A stretch of DNA of 64,000 nucleotides from Candidatus Margulisiibacteriota bacterium (GTDB lineage Bacteria > Margulisbacteria > WOR-1 > JAKLHX01 > JBAZKV01): contig JBAZKV010000005.1 in assembly GCA_041650635.1 (NCBI GenBank), forward strand, positions 27,774 through 91,773, written 5' to 3'. Position 1 is the first letter of the stretch; each line of letters starts with the position of its first letter. The position numbers were made by a program, and so were the translations under genes. Under the pieces are notes generated by a model that was given only the letters and a program-made list of their open reading frames with translations, ran no database searches and was not told the origin of the DNA. Of this stretch, positions 14,892-24,325 are shown piece by piece.

Positions 14892-15647
14892 TCAGTTCCT
14901 TACGGGGACCCCGCTCTGCGACAAAAAAGCTTTGATATCCGCTATCCTGAGCCTGCCGTAATGGAGAGTGGAAGCAAGCAAAGCTGCATCGGCGCCGCTT
15001 TTGGCAAAGGCTTCAAGGATATGCGAGCTGCTGCCCGCGCCTCCGGACGCTATAACCGGAATGCCAACAGAAGCTGATATTTTTGAAGTGACTTCAAGAT
15101 CATATCCAATATTGGTGCCGTCCCTGTCCATGCTTGTCAAAAGTATCTCTCCCGCGCCAAGTTCTTCTACCTGCTTTGCCCACTCTACGGCGTCAAGGCC
15201 TGTCGGCGTGCGCCCGCCATGCGTATAGACCTCAAAAAAGGAGCCGTTATACTTTGAATCTATCGCCACAACAATGCACTGGCTCCCGAATTTTTCTGCT
15301 GCCTGTTTTATGAACCCCGGAGCTTTTACCGCCGCAGTGTTTATCGAGACCTTGTCGGCGCCTGAAGAAAGGATCTGACGGATAGTTTCAAGATCATAGA
15401 TCCCGCCTCCGACGGTAAAAGGGATAAAGACCTGCTCGGCCACTTTGCTTACCACCTCGATCATGATAGAGCGCTTGTCGGAAGAAGCGGTGATGTCCAA
15501 AAAAACGAGCTCATCGGCGCCTTCTTGGTCGTAGAACTTTGCCAGTTCAACAGGATCTCCTGCATCAACAAGATCGACAAAGTTGACGCCTTTTACCACG
15601 CGGCCTTCTTTTACATCAAGACAGGGGATTATTCTTTTTGCCAGCAT
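14892..15647 (-). CDS. hisF: Imidazole glycerol phosphate synthase cyclase subunit
   Basis: HisF closes the imidazole ring in histidine synthesis and releases AICAR, using ammonia from HisH. The 251-residue barrel has catalytic Asp residues in RIIPCLDVKEGRVVKG and IVVAIDSKYNG, phosphate loops GGGIYD and SGGAGS, and the typical C-terminal ADIKAFLSQSGVPVR. No other histidine gene is nearby. It sits alone between mrdA and ispA, overlapping the mrdA 3' end by 32 bases. It may serve histidine synthesis encoded elsewhere. Confidence 0.95.
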   Translation of the reverse strand: MLAKRIIPCLDVKEGRVVKGVNFVDLVDAGDPVELAKFYDQEGADELVFLDITASSDKRSIMIEVVSKVAEQVFIPFTVGGGIYDLETIRQILSSGADKVSINTAAVKAPGFIKQAAEKFGSQCIVVAIDSKYNGSFFEVYTHGGRTPTGLDAVEWAKQVEELGAGEILLTSMDRDGTNIGYDLEVTSKISASVGIPVIASGGAGSSSHILEAFAKSGADAALLASTLHYGRLRIADIKAFLSQSGVPVRN

Positions 15648-17412
15648 CCTCTTTTTCCTTTTCTCCCTTAACCCTGTATTTATGATACCAGTTAAGGACC
15701 TCTTTTGCTATTTGCGCCGTGACCGTGTTGCCGTGCCCGCCGTGTTCAACAAAGGCCGCAACAGCGATCCGGGGTTCTTTGTAGGGCGCGTAGCACACGA
15801 ACCAGGCATGGGCGGCTCCGGCAGGGTTTTCTGCCGTGCCGGTCTTGCCTGCAGCCTCAAAGGAAGCTATCTCAGCAAACCTTCCGGTGCCTCTGGAAAC
15901 CACTTCGCGCAAAGCGCGCCTTATATGGGAAAGGTTTTTGTCTGATACGGGAACGGAGCCGATGACTTTTGGCTTGTATGAGAACTCCTCCTGCCCTTCT
16001 CTGTCCCTTATGGAAAGGATCAGGTGCGGCTCAAACCGGTCTTTTCCATTGGCTATGGAAGCGTAAAGATTGGCGATCTGTATGGGGGTAACCCACAAAA
16101 ACCCCTGCCCTATCCCGTAATTGATGGAATCTCCAAGGTACCAGGGCTCTTTTAAGACCCTTTTTTTCCACTGAGGATCGGGCACCAGTCCCGCGGCTTC
16201 GGCGGGAAGGTCTATTCCGGTTTTGTGTCCGAGGCCGTAGGAAGAAGCAAAATCCCTGAGGATCTCCGGGCCGATCTCCTTTCCCAGGCCATAGAAAACA
16301 ACATTGCACGACTGAACTAGCCCCTCCAAAAGGCTGAGCCTTCCGTGTCCCGAGGTTTTCCAGCATTTTGCCGTTCTTGCCCCCAGCTTATAGAAGCCCG
16401 GACAGTTAAAGACCTCAGGTACGCTTGAAAAACCTTTTTCCAGCGCGGCTGACAGAGTAACGGATTTAAAGACCGAACCAGCGGGATAAGCCGCGATCCC
16501 TCTGTTAAGAAAGGGCTGGGCCCTTTTCTGGAGAGCGCTCCAGACTTTGGGATCTACCGGAAGAGAAAAGATATTGGGGTCGTAATTTGGATAGGAAGCC
16601 AGGGCCAGCACCTGTCCGTTGTTCGGGTCGATCACAATTACCGCTCCCGGTTTCTGCCCAAGGCTGGCCTCACAGGCTTTTTGAAGGTCCAGGTCTATGG
16701 TCAGCGTAAGATTTTTGCCGGGCTGGCTGTCGGAATAACCGCGTATGGAGGTCGGTTTGCCGTAGGACTCTATCGCCATGCGCTGTCCGCCGTTTATTCC
16801 TCTAAGGTACTGGTCGTATATCTTTTCAACCCCTGTTTTGCCGATAAGGTCGCCGCTGCGGATGTTAAGCGAGCCCGATCTTTCTATGTCCTGCGCCGTC
16901 ACCTCTCCGATGTATCCGAGGACATGAGCGGCAAGAGACTTTCCGGGATAGACCCTGACCGGTTTTGTGTTGACTATGAGACCTGACAGCTGCAGTTTCT
17001 GCTCTTCTATCCTGGCGACGGTTTCTAGGGATAGGTCATCCTTGACCAGGATCGGGTCAAAGGGACGAGCCTTCTTTGCCTTGAGGACCTTAAGAAGGTG
17101 CTCCTTTGGAACTTTGAGCAGGCTCGAGGCCCTGTTAAGCAGGTGTTCCCTGTCCCTGATCTCGCTCTGGACAAGATAAGCCGAAAAAACGGCCCTGTTG
17201 CCCACGAGTACTTTTCCATATCTGTCGTAGATGATACCTCGCGGAGCTATCACGGGCATCGTATGCGCCGCGTTCAACTGGGCAAGCCTGAGGTATGCCT
17301 GGTTCTTGACCGACTGCAGATACCAGAGTCTTATAGCAAGGACAAGAAAAAGCAGCAGCAAAACAACCCTGAAGGCTTTTACATAAGGGCCCAATTTGGG
17401 GGAATTATCCAT
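15616..17412 (-). CDS. mrdA: Penicillin-binding protein 2 (elongation transpeptidase)
   Basis: Class B PBP that crosslinks peptidoglycan during elongation with MreBCD and RodA. At 598 residues, it has a cytoplasmic N-terminus, one transmembrane helix (about residues 15-32) and a dimerisation domain (APRGIIYDRYGKVL). The transpeptidase has the active-site serine in AGSVFKS (about residue 313), an SCN triad (about 367) and KTGTAE (about 520). RodA is not in the window. It follows mreD with a 8-base overlap. Confidence 0.94.
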   Translation of the reverse strand: MDNSPKLGPYVKAFRVVLLLLFLVLAIRLWYLQSVKNQAYLRLAQLNAAHTMPVIAPRGIIYDRYGKVLVGNRAVFSAYLVQSEIRDREHLLNRASSLLKVPKEHLLKVLKAKKARPFDPILVKDDLSLETVARIEEQKLQLSGLIVNTKPVRVYPGKSLAAHVLGYIGEVTAQDIERSGSLNIRSGDLIGKTGVEKIYDQYLRGINGGQRMAIESYGKPTSIRGYSDSQPGKNLTLTIDLDLQKACEASLGQKPGAVIVIDPNNGQVLALASYPNYDPNIFSLPVDPKVWSALQKRAQPFLNRGIAAYPAGSVFKSVTLSAALEKGFSSVPEVFNCPGFYKLGARTAKCWKTSGHGRLSLLEGLVQSCNVVFYGLGKEIGPEILRDFASSYGLGHKTGIDLPAEAAGLVPDPQWKKRVLKEPWYLGDSINYGIGQGFLWVTPIQIANLYASIANGKDRFEPHLILSIRDREGQEEFSYKPKVIGSVPVSDKNLSHIRRALREVVSRGTGRFAEIASFEAAGKTGTAENPAGAAHAWFVCYAPYKEPRIAVAAFVEHGGHGNTVTAQIAKEVLNWYHKYRVKGEKEKEDAGKKNNPLS

Positions 17413-17881
17413 CCCGGAACACCTTCCTATAGGCTTCTATCAGGACCGGCACGAACAAAAGATTTATCACAGGAGATATAAAGAGGGATACCCGCAGAAA
17501 AGGGATATCATAACCTCCGAAGTATTTAAAGACCGCTGCATAGAACAGATGAAAGGACAGCATAGATATTAAAGAGATGCCGATCGATACGCCGAACTCA
17601 TCCCTTATCACCGCGCCTTTGATCGACCCGGAAATGAGCCCCGCAAACCCCAGCCCCAAAAGGAACATGAAACCGGTGCCGTGTATAGTATCCTGCAGCG
17701 ATCCCAGGAAAAGGCCAGCGGCAAGACCGGAAGACGCCCCCCCCATAAGGCCGCACACCACCGCGAACGAAAGCATTAGATCGGGATAAGCTCCAAAAAA
17801 TGATATTCTCGAGAACACGGCTGACTGGGCGGTCACCAGGACCAGGGAAAAGGCTATGAAACGCAAATATCTGAGATTCAT
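17405..17881 (-). CDS. mreD: Rod shape-determining membrane protein MreD
   Basis: The 158-residue protein is very hydrophobic, with about five transmembrane helices (FIAFSLVLVTAQSAVF, LMLSFAVVCGLMGG, GLAAGLFLGSLQD and others). This matches MreD of the elongasome. It is placed between mreC (4-base ATGA overlap) and mrdA, the canonical order. Confidence 0.9.
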   Translation of the reverse strand: MNLRYLRFIAFSLVLVTAQSAVFSRISFFGAYPDLMLSFAVVCGLMGGASSGLAAGLFLGSLQDTIHGTGFMFLLGLGFAGLISGSIKGAVIRDEFGVSIGISLISMLSFHLFYAAVFKYFGGYDIPFLRVSLFISPVINLLFVPVLIEAYRKVFRDG

Positions 17882-18693
17882 CTTAGGATAAAGACCCCGT
17901 CAAGTCTTGAAAGGTCCGCGGCTATCCTGACCAGTATATGCTGAAAAAGCGCAAAATCCTGTTTGTCGGCCTTTATCACAGTGCCAACAGGTATTCCTTT
18001 GGGGAAGATATCAGACACCCCCGAAGTAATGACTTTACCGTTAACTTCGACCGATGCGGTGCCGGTGACATATTTCAGTTCCAGAATATCCGAAAATGTC
18101 CCTGCAGCTACCCCCATGGCGCCTGACGGGGACAGATAAGAAGAAACGCTTGAGTCAGGATCTGATATAAGGGTCACCTTTGAGTAATGCCTGGATACTT
18201 CAGTTGTCTTTCCCACAAGGCCGTCAATTGAGATGACCGCGAGGTCTTTTTTAACGCCGTCGGCGCTGCCCTTGTCAACAATAACTGTGTTGAACCACTG
18301 GCTGCCGCTTCTTCCCGCCACCCTGGCCGCTATCATTGTCCTTTTATAAGGGTTCGCGGACCTGAACTGAAGCATCCTGCGGAAAGTTTCATTCTCCTTA
18401 AGCAGTTCGTCATAAGATAAGCTTTTTGAGGTAAGCCTGCTCAGGCGTTCTCTGAGAAGGTCGTTATGTTTTTGAGCGTTTCTCAATCCGGCTATATTCT
18501 TCATAGCCGCTCTCGGGGCGTCAAACAAAGCCCCTGCGGCAGCTATGGCGGGAGAAAAAATAGAAAGCCCTGCTTCCCTGACGAACTTTGCGGGGGGTGA
18601 CTGCGACAGCCAGGGAGCATTAAGCAGAGCGCCTAAAGCCAGCAGCACCAACAGCAGAAGCACAAACGGCCTTCTGTTCATTGGTTGGCGCAT
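17878..18693 (-). CDS. mreC: Rod shape-determining protein MreC
   Basis: A single N-terminal membrane anchor (PFVLLLLVLLALGALL) is followed by a coiled-coil (about residues 65-100) and the extracytoplasmic beta-rich MreC domain (AARVAGRSGSQWFNTVIVDKG, GLVGKTTEVSRHYSKVTLISD). 271 residues. It organises PBP2 and MreB across the membrane. A second in-frame start (MNRRPF) four codons in is equally plausible. Confidence 0.92.
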   Translation of the reverse strand: MRQPMNRRPFVLLLLVLLALGALLNAPWLSQSPPAKFVREAGLSIFSPAIAAAGALFDAPRAAMKNIAGLRNAQKHNDLLRERLSRLTSKSLSYDELLKENETFRRMLQFRSANPYKRTMIAARVAGRSGSQWFNTVIVDKGSADGVKKDLAVISIDGLVGKTTEVSRHYSKVTLISDPDSSVSSYLSPSGAMGVAAGTFSDILELKYVTGTASVEVNGKVITSGVSDIFPKGIPVGTVIKADKQDFALFQHILVRIAADLSRLDGVFILR

Positions 18694-18705
18694 ATGATGG
18701 ACCCG

Positions 18706-19752
18706 TTACTGCCAGTTTTTCTTGGTGGTTATCAGGACCTTTTTCAGGACATCTATTTCTTCAAGGACCTTTCCCGTTCCGTAAGCAACGCACGAAAGCG
18801 GATCATCCACCACATAAACAGACATGTCCGTTTCCTGGCTTAAATGCTTATCAAGGCCTCTCAAGAGCGAACCTCCGCCGGCCATTACTATTCCCCTGTC
18901 CATTACGTCCGCTGCCAGCTCAGGCGGGGTTTTTTCCAGCGTCATCCTTACGGCATCCACCACGGTAGAAACGGGTTCTGCAAGTGCATCCCTTATCTCG
19001 GCAGAAGTGAGCGTTATGGTCTTTGGAAGCCCCGAAACCAGGTCCCTTCCCCTGACCTCAACTGTCCTTTCTTCTCCCAGGGGATAAGCAGAACCAATGT
19101 CGATCTTGATCTGCTCCGCTGTCCTTTCCCCGATAAGCAGGTTATAGTTCTTTCTGCAATGAGCAACTATGGCCTCGTCCATCTCATCTCCGGCCACTCT
19201 GATAGACTTTGAAACTACTATGCCCCCCAGTGCAAGGACGGCCACTTCTGTGGTGCCTCCCCCGATGTCAACTATCATGCTGCCGACCGGCTCTGACACC
19301 GGTAGTCCCGCCCCAATTGCAGCGGCCATCGGCTCTTCTATCAGATAGGCCTCTCTTGCTCCAGCATGCATTGCGGCGTCGATCACGGCCCTGCGCTCGA
19401 CTCCCGTTATCCCGGAAGGAACACCGACCACTATCCTCGGGCGGACAAAAGCGCTTCTGTTGTGGCTTTTAGTGATAAAATGCCTCAGCATCATTTCGGT
19501 GACCTCAAAATCCGCGATAACCCCGTCGCGCAAAGGCCTTACCGCGATTATATTGGCCGGGGTCCTGCCCAGCATTCCCTTTGCCTCGTTGCCGATGGCA
19601 AGCACTTTGCCTGTATCCTTGTTAATGGCCACCACAGATGGCTCGCACAGGATGATGCCTTCTCCTTTTGCAAATACCAGGGTAGTTGCGGTCCCAAGAT
19701 CGATCCCTATATCCCTCGAAAAATGCCCGAACACATAATCATAGATTCCCAT
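18706..19752 (-). CDS. mreB: Rod shape-determining actin MreB
   Basis: Actin-like filament ATPase that guides lateral wall synthesis, so the cell is likely rod-shaped. 348 residues. The phosphate-1 loop is IGIDLGTATTLVF. PLRDGVIADFEVTEMMLRHFI, phosphate-2 IVDIGGGTTEVAVLALGG, and the adenosine motif IVMAGGGSLLRGLD are all canonical. It follows the SPOR gene by 13 bases and starts the mreBCD-mrdA block. Confidence 0.97.
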   Translation of the reverse strand: MGIYDYVFGHFSRDIGIDLGTATTLVFAKGEGIILCEPSVVAINKDTGKVLAIGNEAKGMLGRTPANIIAVRPLRDGVIADFEVTEMMLRHFITKSHNRSAFVRPRIVVGVPSGITGVERRAVIDAAMHAGAREAYLIEEPMAAAIGAGLPVSEPVGSMIVDIGGGTTEVAVLALGGIVVSKSIRVAGDEMDEAIVAHCRKNYNLLIGERTAEQIKIDIGSAYPLGEERTVEVRGRDLVSGLPKTITLTSAEIRDALAEPVSTVVDAVRMTLEKTPPELAADVMDRGIVMAGGGSLLRGLDKHLSQETDMSVYVVDDPLSCVAYGTGKVLEEIDVLKKVLITTKKNWQ

Positions 19753-19765
19753 TTCTCTTCCTTTC

Positions 19766-20425
19766 TTATTCCTTGATGACCTTTGCCGAAAAACCTTTTG
19801 CGGTCAGCTCTGCCGCCACTTTTTCAGCTTTATCGCTTGTTTTAAAAGCCCCTGCCTGGACCCTCCACGATCCGGAAGCTATCTCACGGGCAAACACCTC
19901 AAACCCCGCCTCTTCCAAAGCCTTCATCTGCTCTATGGCCTGTTCCCTTGACGGAGCCATACCTGCTTCAACCTTGTAGTAAACTCCGCTTTCTGCAGCC
20001 GGTCTGGCCTCAACAGCGGCCGGGACCTCTTTTTTTACTTCCGGGACTATGACCTTTTTTCTTACCACCCGAGCAGGCCTGTCCTCTTTTGCCGGCCGCT
20101 CAAGATTTGGATATTTCAATCCCTCTTTTTCGGCAGGCAAAGGTTTTTTTTCGGGAAACGGCACTGCTACCGTGCGAGTGTTTTCCTCTTGGATCCCTTC
20201 AACCGGCTTACCCGGAAGAAGGAGCCTTTTCCCTATCATGAAACTTGCCCAGAAGCTTCCGACAACTAGCAGGACAAGTATTAAACCAAAAAATATGCCT
20301 TTTAAGGCTGAGGACCCCGAAGACCTTCTTTTTATATTGCGACCTATGCCTATTTCATCGTCCTCAAATTCTTCCAGGCCTCTATTCTGGTTTTCGTTCA
20401 TGTTTGGATAATACCGACAGGTCAA
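19766..20425 (-). CDS. Membrane-anchored SPOR-domain protein
   Basis: 219 residues. An acidic cytoplasmic N-terminus is followed by one membrane helix (about residues 43-68, GIFFGLILVLLVVGSFWASF) and a Pro/Lys/Glu-rich linker. A C-terminal SPOR domain (about residues 145-219, YYKVEAGMAPSREQAIEQMK to SWRVQAGAFKTSDKAEKVAA) completes it. SPOR domains bind denuded glycan at division sites. The position directly upstream of mreB ties it to wall synthesis. Confidence 0.88.
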   Translation of the reverse strand: MTCRYYPNMNENQNRGLEEFEDDEIGIGRNIKRRSSGSSALKGIFFGLILVLLVVGSFWASFMIGKRLLLPGKPVEGIQEENTRTVAVPFPEKKPLPAEKEGLKYPNLERPAKEDRPARVVRKKVIVPEVKKEVPAAVEARPAAESGVYYKVEAGMAPSREQAIEQMKALEEAGFEVFAREIASGSWRVQAGAFKTSDKAEKVAAELTAKGFSAKVIKE

Positions 20426-20449
20426 TTTTACAATATACCGGGGTCCGCG

Positions 20450-21676
20450 TCAACGAGGCGCGCATCCGAAGTGCTTAAGCGCCCATCCGGCCGTCACATG
20501 GGACCCGGCCACGCAAACGATCCCGTCATGACCAGCCAGCCCCAAGGCAAATTTTATACCTTCTTTTAGAGAACAAAAAGACCTGGAGGGGACTCCCCTC
20601 CTACAGGCTTCCTCCTCAATAAGTACCGGATCAAGCGAAAAAGGATGATCCAGCGCGCAGGCAAGTATAGTCTTTGCATAAGGAGACACAGCTCTGACCG
20701 CACCTATATGGTCCTTGTGTGAGAGCATCCCAAGGACAAAGACCGCTTTTTTATTCTTTGCAGCCTCTTTTGCAACAACCTCCAGACCCGCGGGATTATG
20801 CCCCGCGTCCACAAGGACACGGGGATTGCTTATAACCTGCTGGAACCTTGCCGGCCAAATGGTATTCTTAAAACCTTTAATAACGCACCGCTCTTTGATG
20901 TTCCAGCCTTTTTTTCTAAAGACCTCTATTGTTTCAAGCACCACTCCCGCGTTCTCTTTTTGAAAAGCGCCTTTAAGCCTGACAATTGCCCCCCGCTTGC
21001 CTTCAGCCTTGTTTGCGATAATAAGAGTGCTTTTTTTTAAGGCGCAAACCTTTCTTACCACCTTAAGCGCTTCCTTGTTAAGCGACCGGGGCACGACAAC
21101 TTCTACCCCGCTTTTTATTATGCCGGCCTTTTCCTGAGCCACCGACCTTATAGTCCTGCCAAGAAGCTCGGTATGGTCAAGATCTATGTTAGTTATAGCG
21201 CAAACCTCGGGAATTATGACATTGGTGGAATCCAGCCTTCCTCCAAGGCCCGTTTCTATGACCGCGATATCGACTTTCTCGTCCGAAAAATATTTAAAGG
21301 CAATGGCCGTCAGCAGCTCAAATTCGGTGGGCTTTTCTTTTTTTAACGGATAAGAGCGCAATATAGATCTTATTCTTGAACAGTATCCGGCAAATTCCTT
21401 TTTTGTTATGCTTTTGTCGTTTATCCTGAATCTTTCGGTATAGTCTAGCAGATGCGGGGAAGTATACAGGCCAACCTTAAAGCCGCATTCCTTGAGGATA
21501 GAAGCTGTCATCGCGCAAGTCGATCCTTTCCCATTGGTGCCTGCTACATGTATGCAAACCAGGTCTTTCTGAGGTTCGCCAAGGACTTTTAGGAGACTTT
21601 TTATCCTGGCAAGGCCGGGTTTTATTCCGAATTTCCAGAAGGATTCAAGATAGCGGACGGATGCCGGATAGTTCAT
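20450..21676 (-). CDS. folC: Folylpolyglutamate / dihydrofolate synthase
   Basis: FolC adds glutamate to (dihydro)folates. 408 residues, Mur-ligase-like. P-loop VAGTNGKGSTCAMTASIL, TSPHLLDYTERFRIN, ETGLGGRLDSTNVI, DLDHTELLG and VDAGHNPAG are all present. It overlaps the upstream membrane protease by 4 bases. With fhs and folE it makes three folate genes in the window. Confidence 0.95.
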   Translation of the reverse strand: MNYPASVRYLESFWKFGIKPGLARIKSLLKVLGEPQKDLVCIHVAGTNGKGSTCAMTASILKECGFKVGLYTSPHLLDYTERFRINDKSITKKEFAGYCSRIRSILRSYPLKKEKPTEFELLTAIAFKYFSDEKVDIAVIETGLGGRLDSTNVIIPEVCAITNIDLDHTELLGRTIRSVAQEKAGIIKSGVEVVVPRSLNKEALKVVRKVCALKKSTLIIANKAEGKRGAIVRLKGAFQKENAGVVLETIEVFRKKGWNIKERCVIKGFKNTIWPARFQQVISNPRVLVDAGHNPAGLEVVAKEAAKNKKAVFVLGMLSHKDHIGAVRAVSPYAKTILACALDHPFSLDPVLIEEEACRRGVPSRSFCSLKEGIKFALGLAGHDGIVCVAGSHVTAGWALKHFGCAPR

Positions 21677-22266
21677 GTAGGCATTAAGAAGCCAAAAATA
21701 AAACGGATAAGCAGATTAAGCGCTCTGTAGCTTCCCGGCATCATCAAAAGGAACAAGACTATGAAGATGCCGTAAGGCTCGATGCTGTCAAGAAAAGCCG
21801 CTCCTTCCCTGGGAAGGAAAGCTCTTAACAGCCTTGACCCGTCAAGGGGAGGTATAGGAATAAGATTGAATACCGCGAACATGATATTGATCCAAACTGT
21901 ATTAAAGTAGATGAACCTCAGCAGTTCATGATCAAAACTGAAATACCGGAAAAGCACGGAAAAGAACCAGGCGATAAGAAGATTGGCAGCAGGCCCTGCG
22001 AGCCCGACGATAGCGGTGTCCTTTTTTGGGTCCTCAAAAAAATAGGGATTGATGGGAACAGGCTTTGCCCAGCCAAAGCCGAAGATCACAAAAGAAGCGG
22101 CCCCGAGCAGGTCAAGGTGGGCAAAAGGATTAAAGGACAGCCTGCCGAAAGTGCGGGCTGTAGGGTCCTTAAGCATATCAGCAGCCTTGCCGTGCGCCAT
22201 CTCATGCATGATCAGAGCGAACAAAAATATCGGGGACAGAAGCAGTCTGACAACAAAAGCATCCAT
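21673..22266 (-). CDS. Site-2-protease family (M50) intramembrane peptidase
   Basis: 197 residues, several transmembrane helices. Zinc motif HEMAHGKAADML and the second ligand region NLIPIPPLDGSRLL are present. This is the compact SREBP-type M50 fold without a PDZ domain. It lies between xerD and folC, a frequent bacterial neighbourhood for this family. The substrate is unknown. Confidence 0.9.
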   Translation of the reverse strand: MDAFVVRLLLSPIFLFALIMHEMAHGKAADMLKDPTARTFGRLSFNPFAHLDLLGAASFVIFGFGWAKPVPINPYFFEDPKKDTAIVGLAGPAANLLIAWFFSVLFRYFSFDHELLRFIYFNTVWINIMFAVFNLIPIPPLDGSRLLRAFLPREGAAFLDSIEPYGIFIVLFLLMMPGSYRALNLLIRFIFGFLMPT

Positions 22267-22268
22267 TA

Positions 22269-23141
22269 TTATGCCCTCGGGTGACTCTCTCTATAGACCT
22301 TTTTTAATCTTTCCCTGCTCACGCTCGTATAGATCTGGGTCGTTGTAATGTTAGCATGTCCCAGCATCTCCTGCACAGACCGGAGGTCGGCTCCTCCTTC
22401 TAGCAGATGCGTTGCAAAGCTGTGCCGGAGCGTGTGGGGGGAAGCGCTCTGTCTTACCCCGGTCTGCCTGACATGCTTTTTGATCAGCAGCCAGAGTCCC
22501 TGCCTGGTCAGCCTTTTGCCGCAGCGGTCCAAAAAAAGCGCTTCGCTTTTTCTCTTCTTTAGGAACCTGGGCCTGGAGATCTTTAGGTATTGCTTTAGTA
22601 CCGTCAAGGCTCCGGCCCCTGCGGGAACTATCCTTTCTTTCCCGCCTTTGCCAAAACACCTGACAAAGCCCGAATCAAAATTGACAGAGTTAAGATCCAG
22701 GCCTACCAGTTCACTTGCCCTTAGGCCGCAGCCGTACAGCAGTTCTATCATCGCCCTGTCCCTTAAACTGTATTTGTCCTTTTTTTGGGAGAATTCGGCA
22801 AGAGCAGATGCGTCAGATACAGAAAGCGCTTTGGGCAGTTTTTTGGGTATTTTGGGCATGATCATATCCTGGCTGGGGTCAAGGTCAAGCAGCCCTTCGC
22901 CCACAAGAAAATGGCAGAAGGATTTTACCGCGGCGGTTTTCCTCATTATGGAAGATGCGGCATACCCTCTCCTGCTTAGGGACTGTACGAACTGACCGAT
23001 GCCTTTGGGGGTCAATCCAAACCTTTTGAGGTCCGCAAGGTCCCTTTTGTAGGAGACCGCAGTATTTGGCGAATAGCCTTTTTCAATCTTAAGAAAGGCT
23101 AAAAAATCTTTTACGCGGCACTCAAAGTCTGCTAAGCTCAT
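22269..23141 (-). CDS. xerD: Tyrosine recombinase XerC/XerD
   Basis: 290-residue site-specific recombinase. The N-terminal SAM-like domain (FLAFLKIEKGYSPNTAVSYKRDL) and catalytic domain contain the expected Arg (GLRASELVGL), Lys, and the C-terminal SPHTLRHSFATHLLEGGADL...HANITTTQIYTSVS carrying His, Arg, His and the nucleophilic Tyr. Its place in a housekeeping operon argues for chromosome dimer resolution rather than a mobile element. Confidence 0.9.
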   Translation of the reverse strand: MSLADFECRVKDFLAFLKIEKGYSPNTAVSYKRDLADLKRFGLTPKGIGQFVQSLSRRGYAASSIMRKTAAVKSFCHFLVGEGLLDLDPSQDMIMPKIPKKLPKALSVSDASALAEFSQKKDKYSLRDRAMIELLYGCGLRASELVGLDLNSVNFDSGFVRCFGKGGKERIVPAGAGALTVLKQYLKISRPRFLKKRKSEALFLDRCGKRLTRQGLWLLIKKHVRQTGVRQSASPHTLRHSFATHLLEGGADLRSVQEMLGHANITTTQIYTSVSRERLKKVYRESHPRA

Positions 23142-24325
23142 TTTTTTGAAGCGGCCGCAAGTATAATGGACAGCGCCAGTTCCGCTCCTTTTACCATATC
23201 CTCGATCTCTATATACTCTTTGGATGTGTGTATATTATGGAATCCTACCCCCATAATCACGCTCTGAAGGCCTCGCTCGTTAAACACATTGGCGTCGCTG
23301 CCTCCTCCGGTGGCTGACAGCCTGGGACTAAGGTCGATCATTTTGACGGCTTTCTCAGCAAGCTTTACCGCCTCAGAACTGCGTTTGACCTCAAACAGTT
23401 CGTACGAAGGCTCGACTTTGAGCCTCAAAGAGGCTTTATGTTTTTTACAGGTTGAGGTCAGGATGTCGGTTATTTTTCTCATCTGCCGTTTAAGCTTTGC
23501 CCTGCTGCGGCTCCTTGCCTCTCCCGTGATACGCACGGATTCTGCAACAATGTTCCTGGCGGCGCCTCCTGAGATGATGCCGATATTAGAAGTGGTTTCG
23601 CTGTCTATCCTGCCTAGCTTCATTTTTGAAATGGCCTCTGCAGCCACCTTGATGGCATTGATGCCGTCCTCAGGATGCGTTCCCGCATGCGCGGCCTTAC
23701 CCGTGATCCTGGCCTCAAAGGAGACCTGCGAGGGCGCCCTGTTTATTATCTGGTCCACCTGCCCCCCGTCAAAAACAAAGCCGCAGTCCGCGCGCAAAAA
23801 AGAAGGATCGCAGCATTTTGCCCCGCAGATGCCGATCTCCTCCGCCACCGTGAACAGGAGGCATATATCACCGTGCGGGATGGCCTTCTTTTTCACTATC
23901 GACACCGCTTCCAGTATCGCGGCGACCGAAGCCTTGCAGTCCGCTCCAAGTATGGTGGAGCCGTCGCTGCGGATGATCCCGTTCCTTACCACAGGCTTAA
24001 CAGAACCTTCGTGCGTGACCGTGTCAATATGCGCGTTCAGGAGTATCTTCGGGGCTCCCTTGACATTTCCCTTGAGGAAAGCAAAGATGTTGCCGCAATC
24101 GCCTCCCATCCTTATGCCTGCCCGGTCGCTTCTGCATTTGATCCCCATTGAAGTCATCTGCTTTCTCACATACTCTCCGGCCTGCTTTTCGGACTTTGAA
24201 ACGCTTTTTATCCTGGCAAGGTCCAAAAACCTTTTGACAAGCCGTCTTTTGTCGATCAGCCTAGAAATGCTCGAAGCTTCGTATTTCAAGTTCCTTCTCT
24301 TTTCCGCCGGCACAGGACAGAACAA
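23138..24325 (-). CDS. M20-family (PepT-like) metallopeptidase
   Basis: About 395 residues from the longest start. The true start may be a few codons in (for example TTG 24289), because the longest frame overlaps thiL by 65 bases. Metal ligands are visible: LNAHIDTVTHEG, GADCKASVAAILEA, TVAEEIGICGAK, and SDANVFNERG near the C-terminus. The dimerisation lid contains HAGTHPEDGINAI. It most resembles peptidase T-like tripeptidases. It overlaps xerD by 4 bases. Confidence 0.87.
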   Translation of the reverse strand: MFCPVPAEKRRNLKYEASSISRLIDKRRLVKRFLDLARIKSVSKSEKQAGEYVRKQMTSMGIKCRSDRAGIRMGGDCGNIFAFLKGNVKGAPKILLNAHIDTVTHEGSVKPVVRNGIIRSDGSTILGADCKASVAAILEAVSIVKKKAIPHGDICLLFTVAEEIGICGAKCCDPSFLRADCGFVFDGGQVDQIINRAPSQVSFEARITGKAAHAGTHPEDGINAIKVAAEAISKMKLGRIDSETTSNIGIISGGAARNIVAESVRITGEARSRSRAKLKRQMRKITDILTSTCKKHKASLRLKVEPSYELFEVKRSSEAVKLAEKAVKMIDLSPRLSATGGGSDANVFNERGLQSVIMGVGFHNIHTSKEYIEIEDMVKGAELALSIILAAASKK

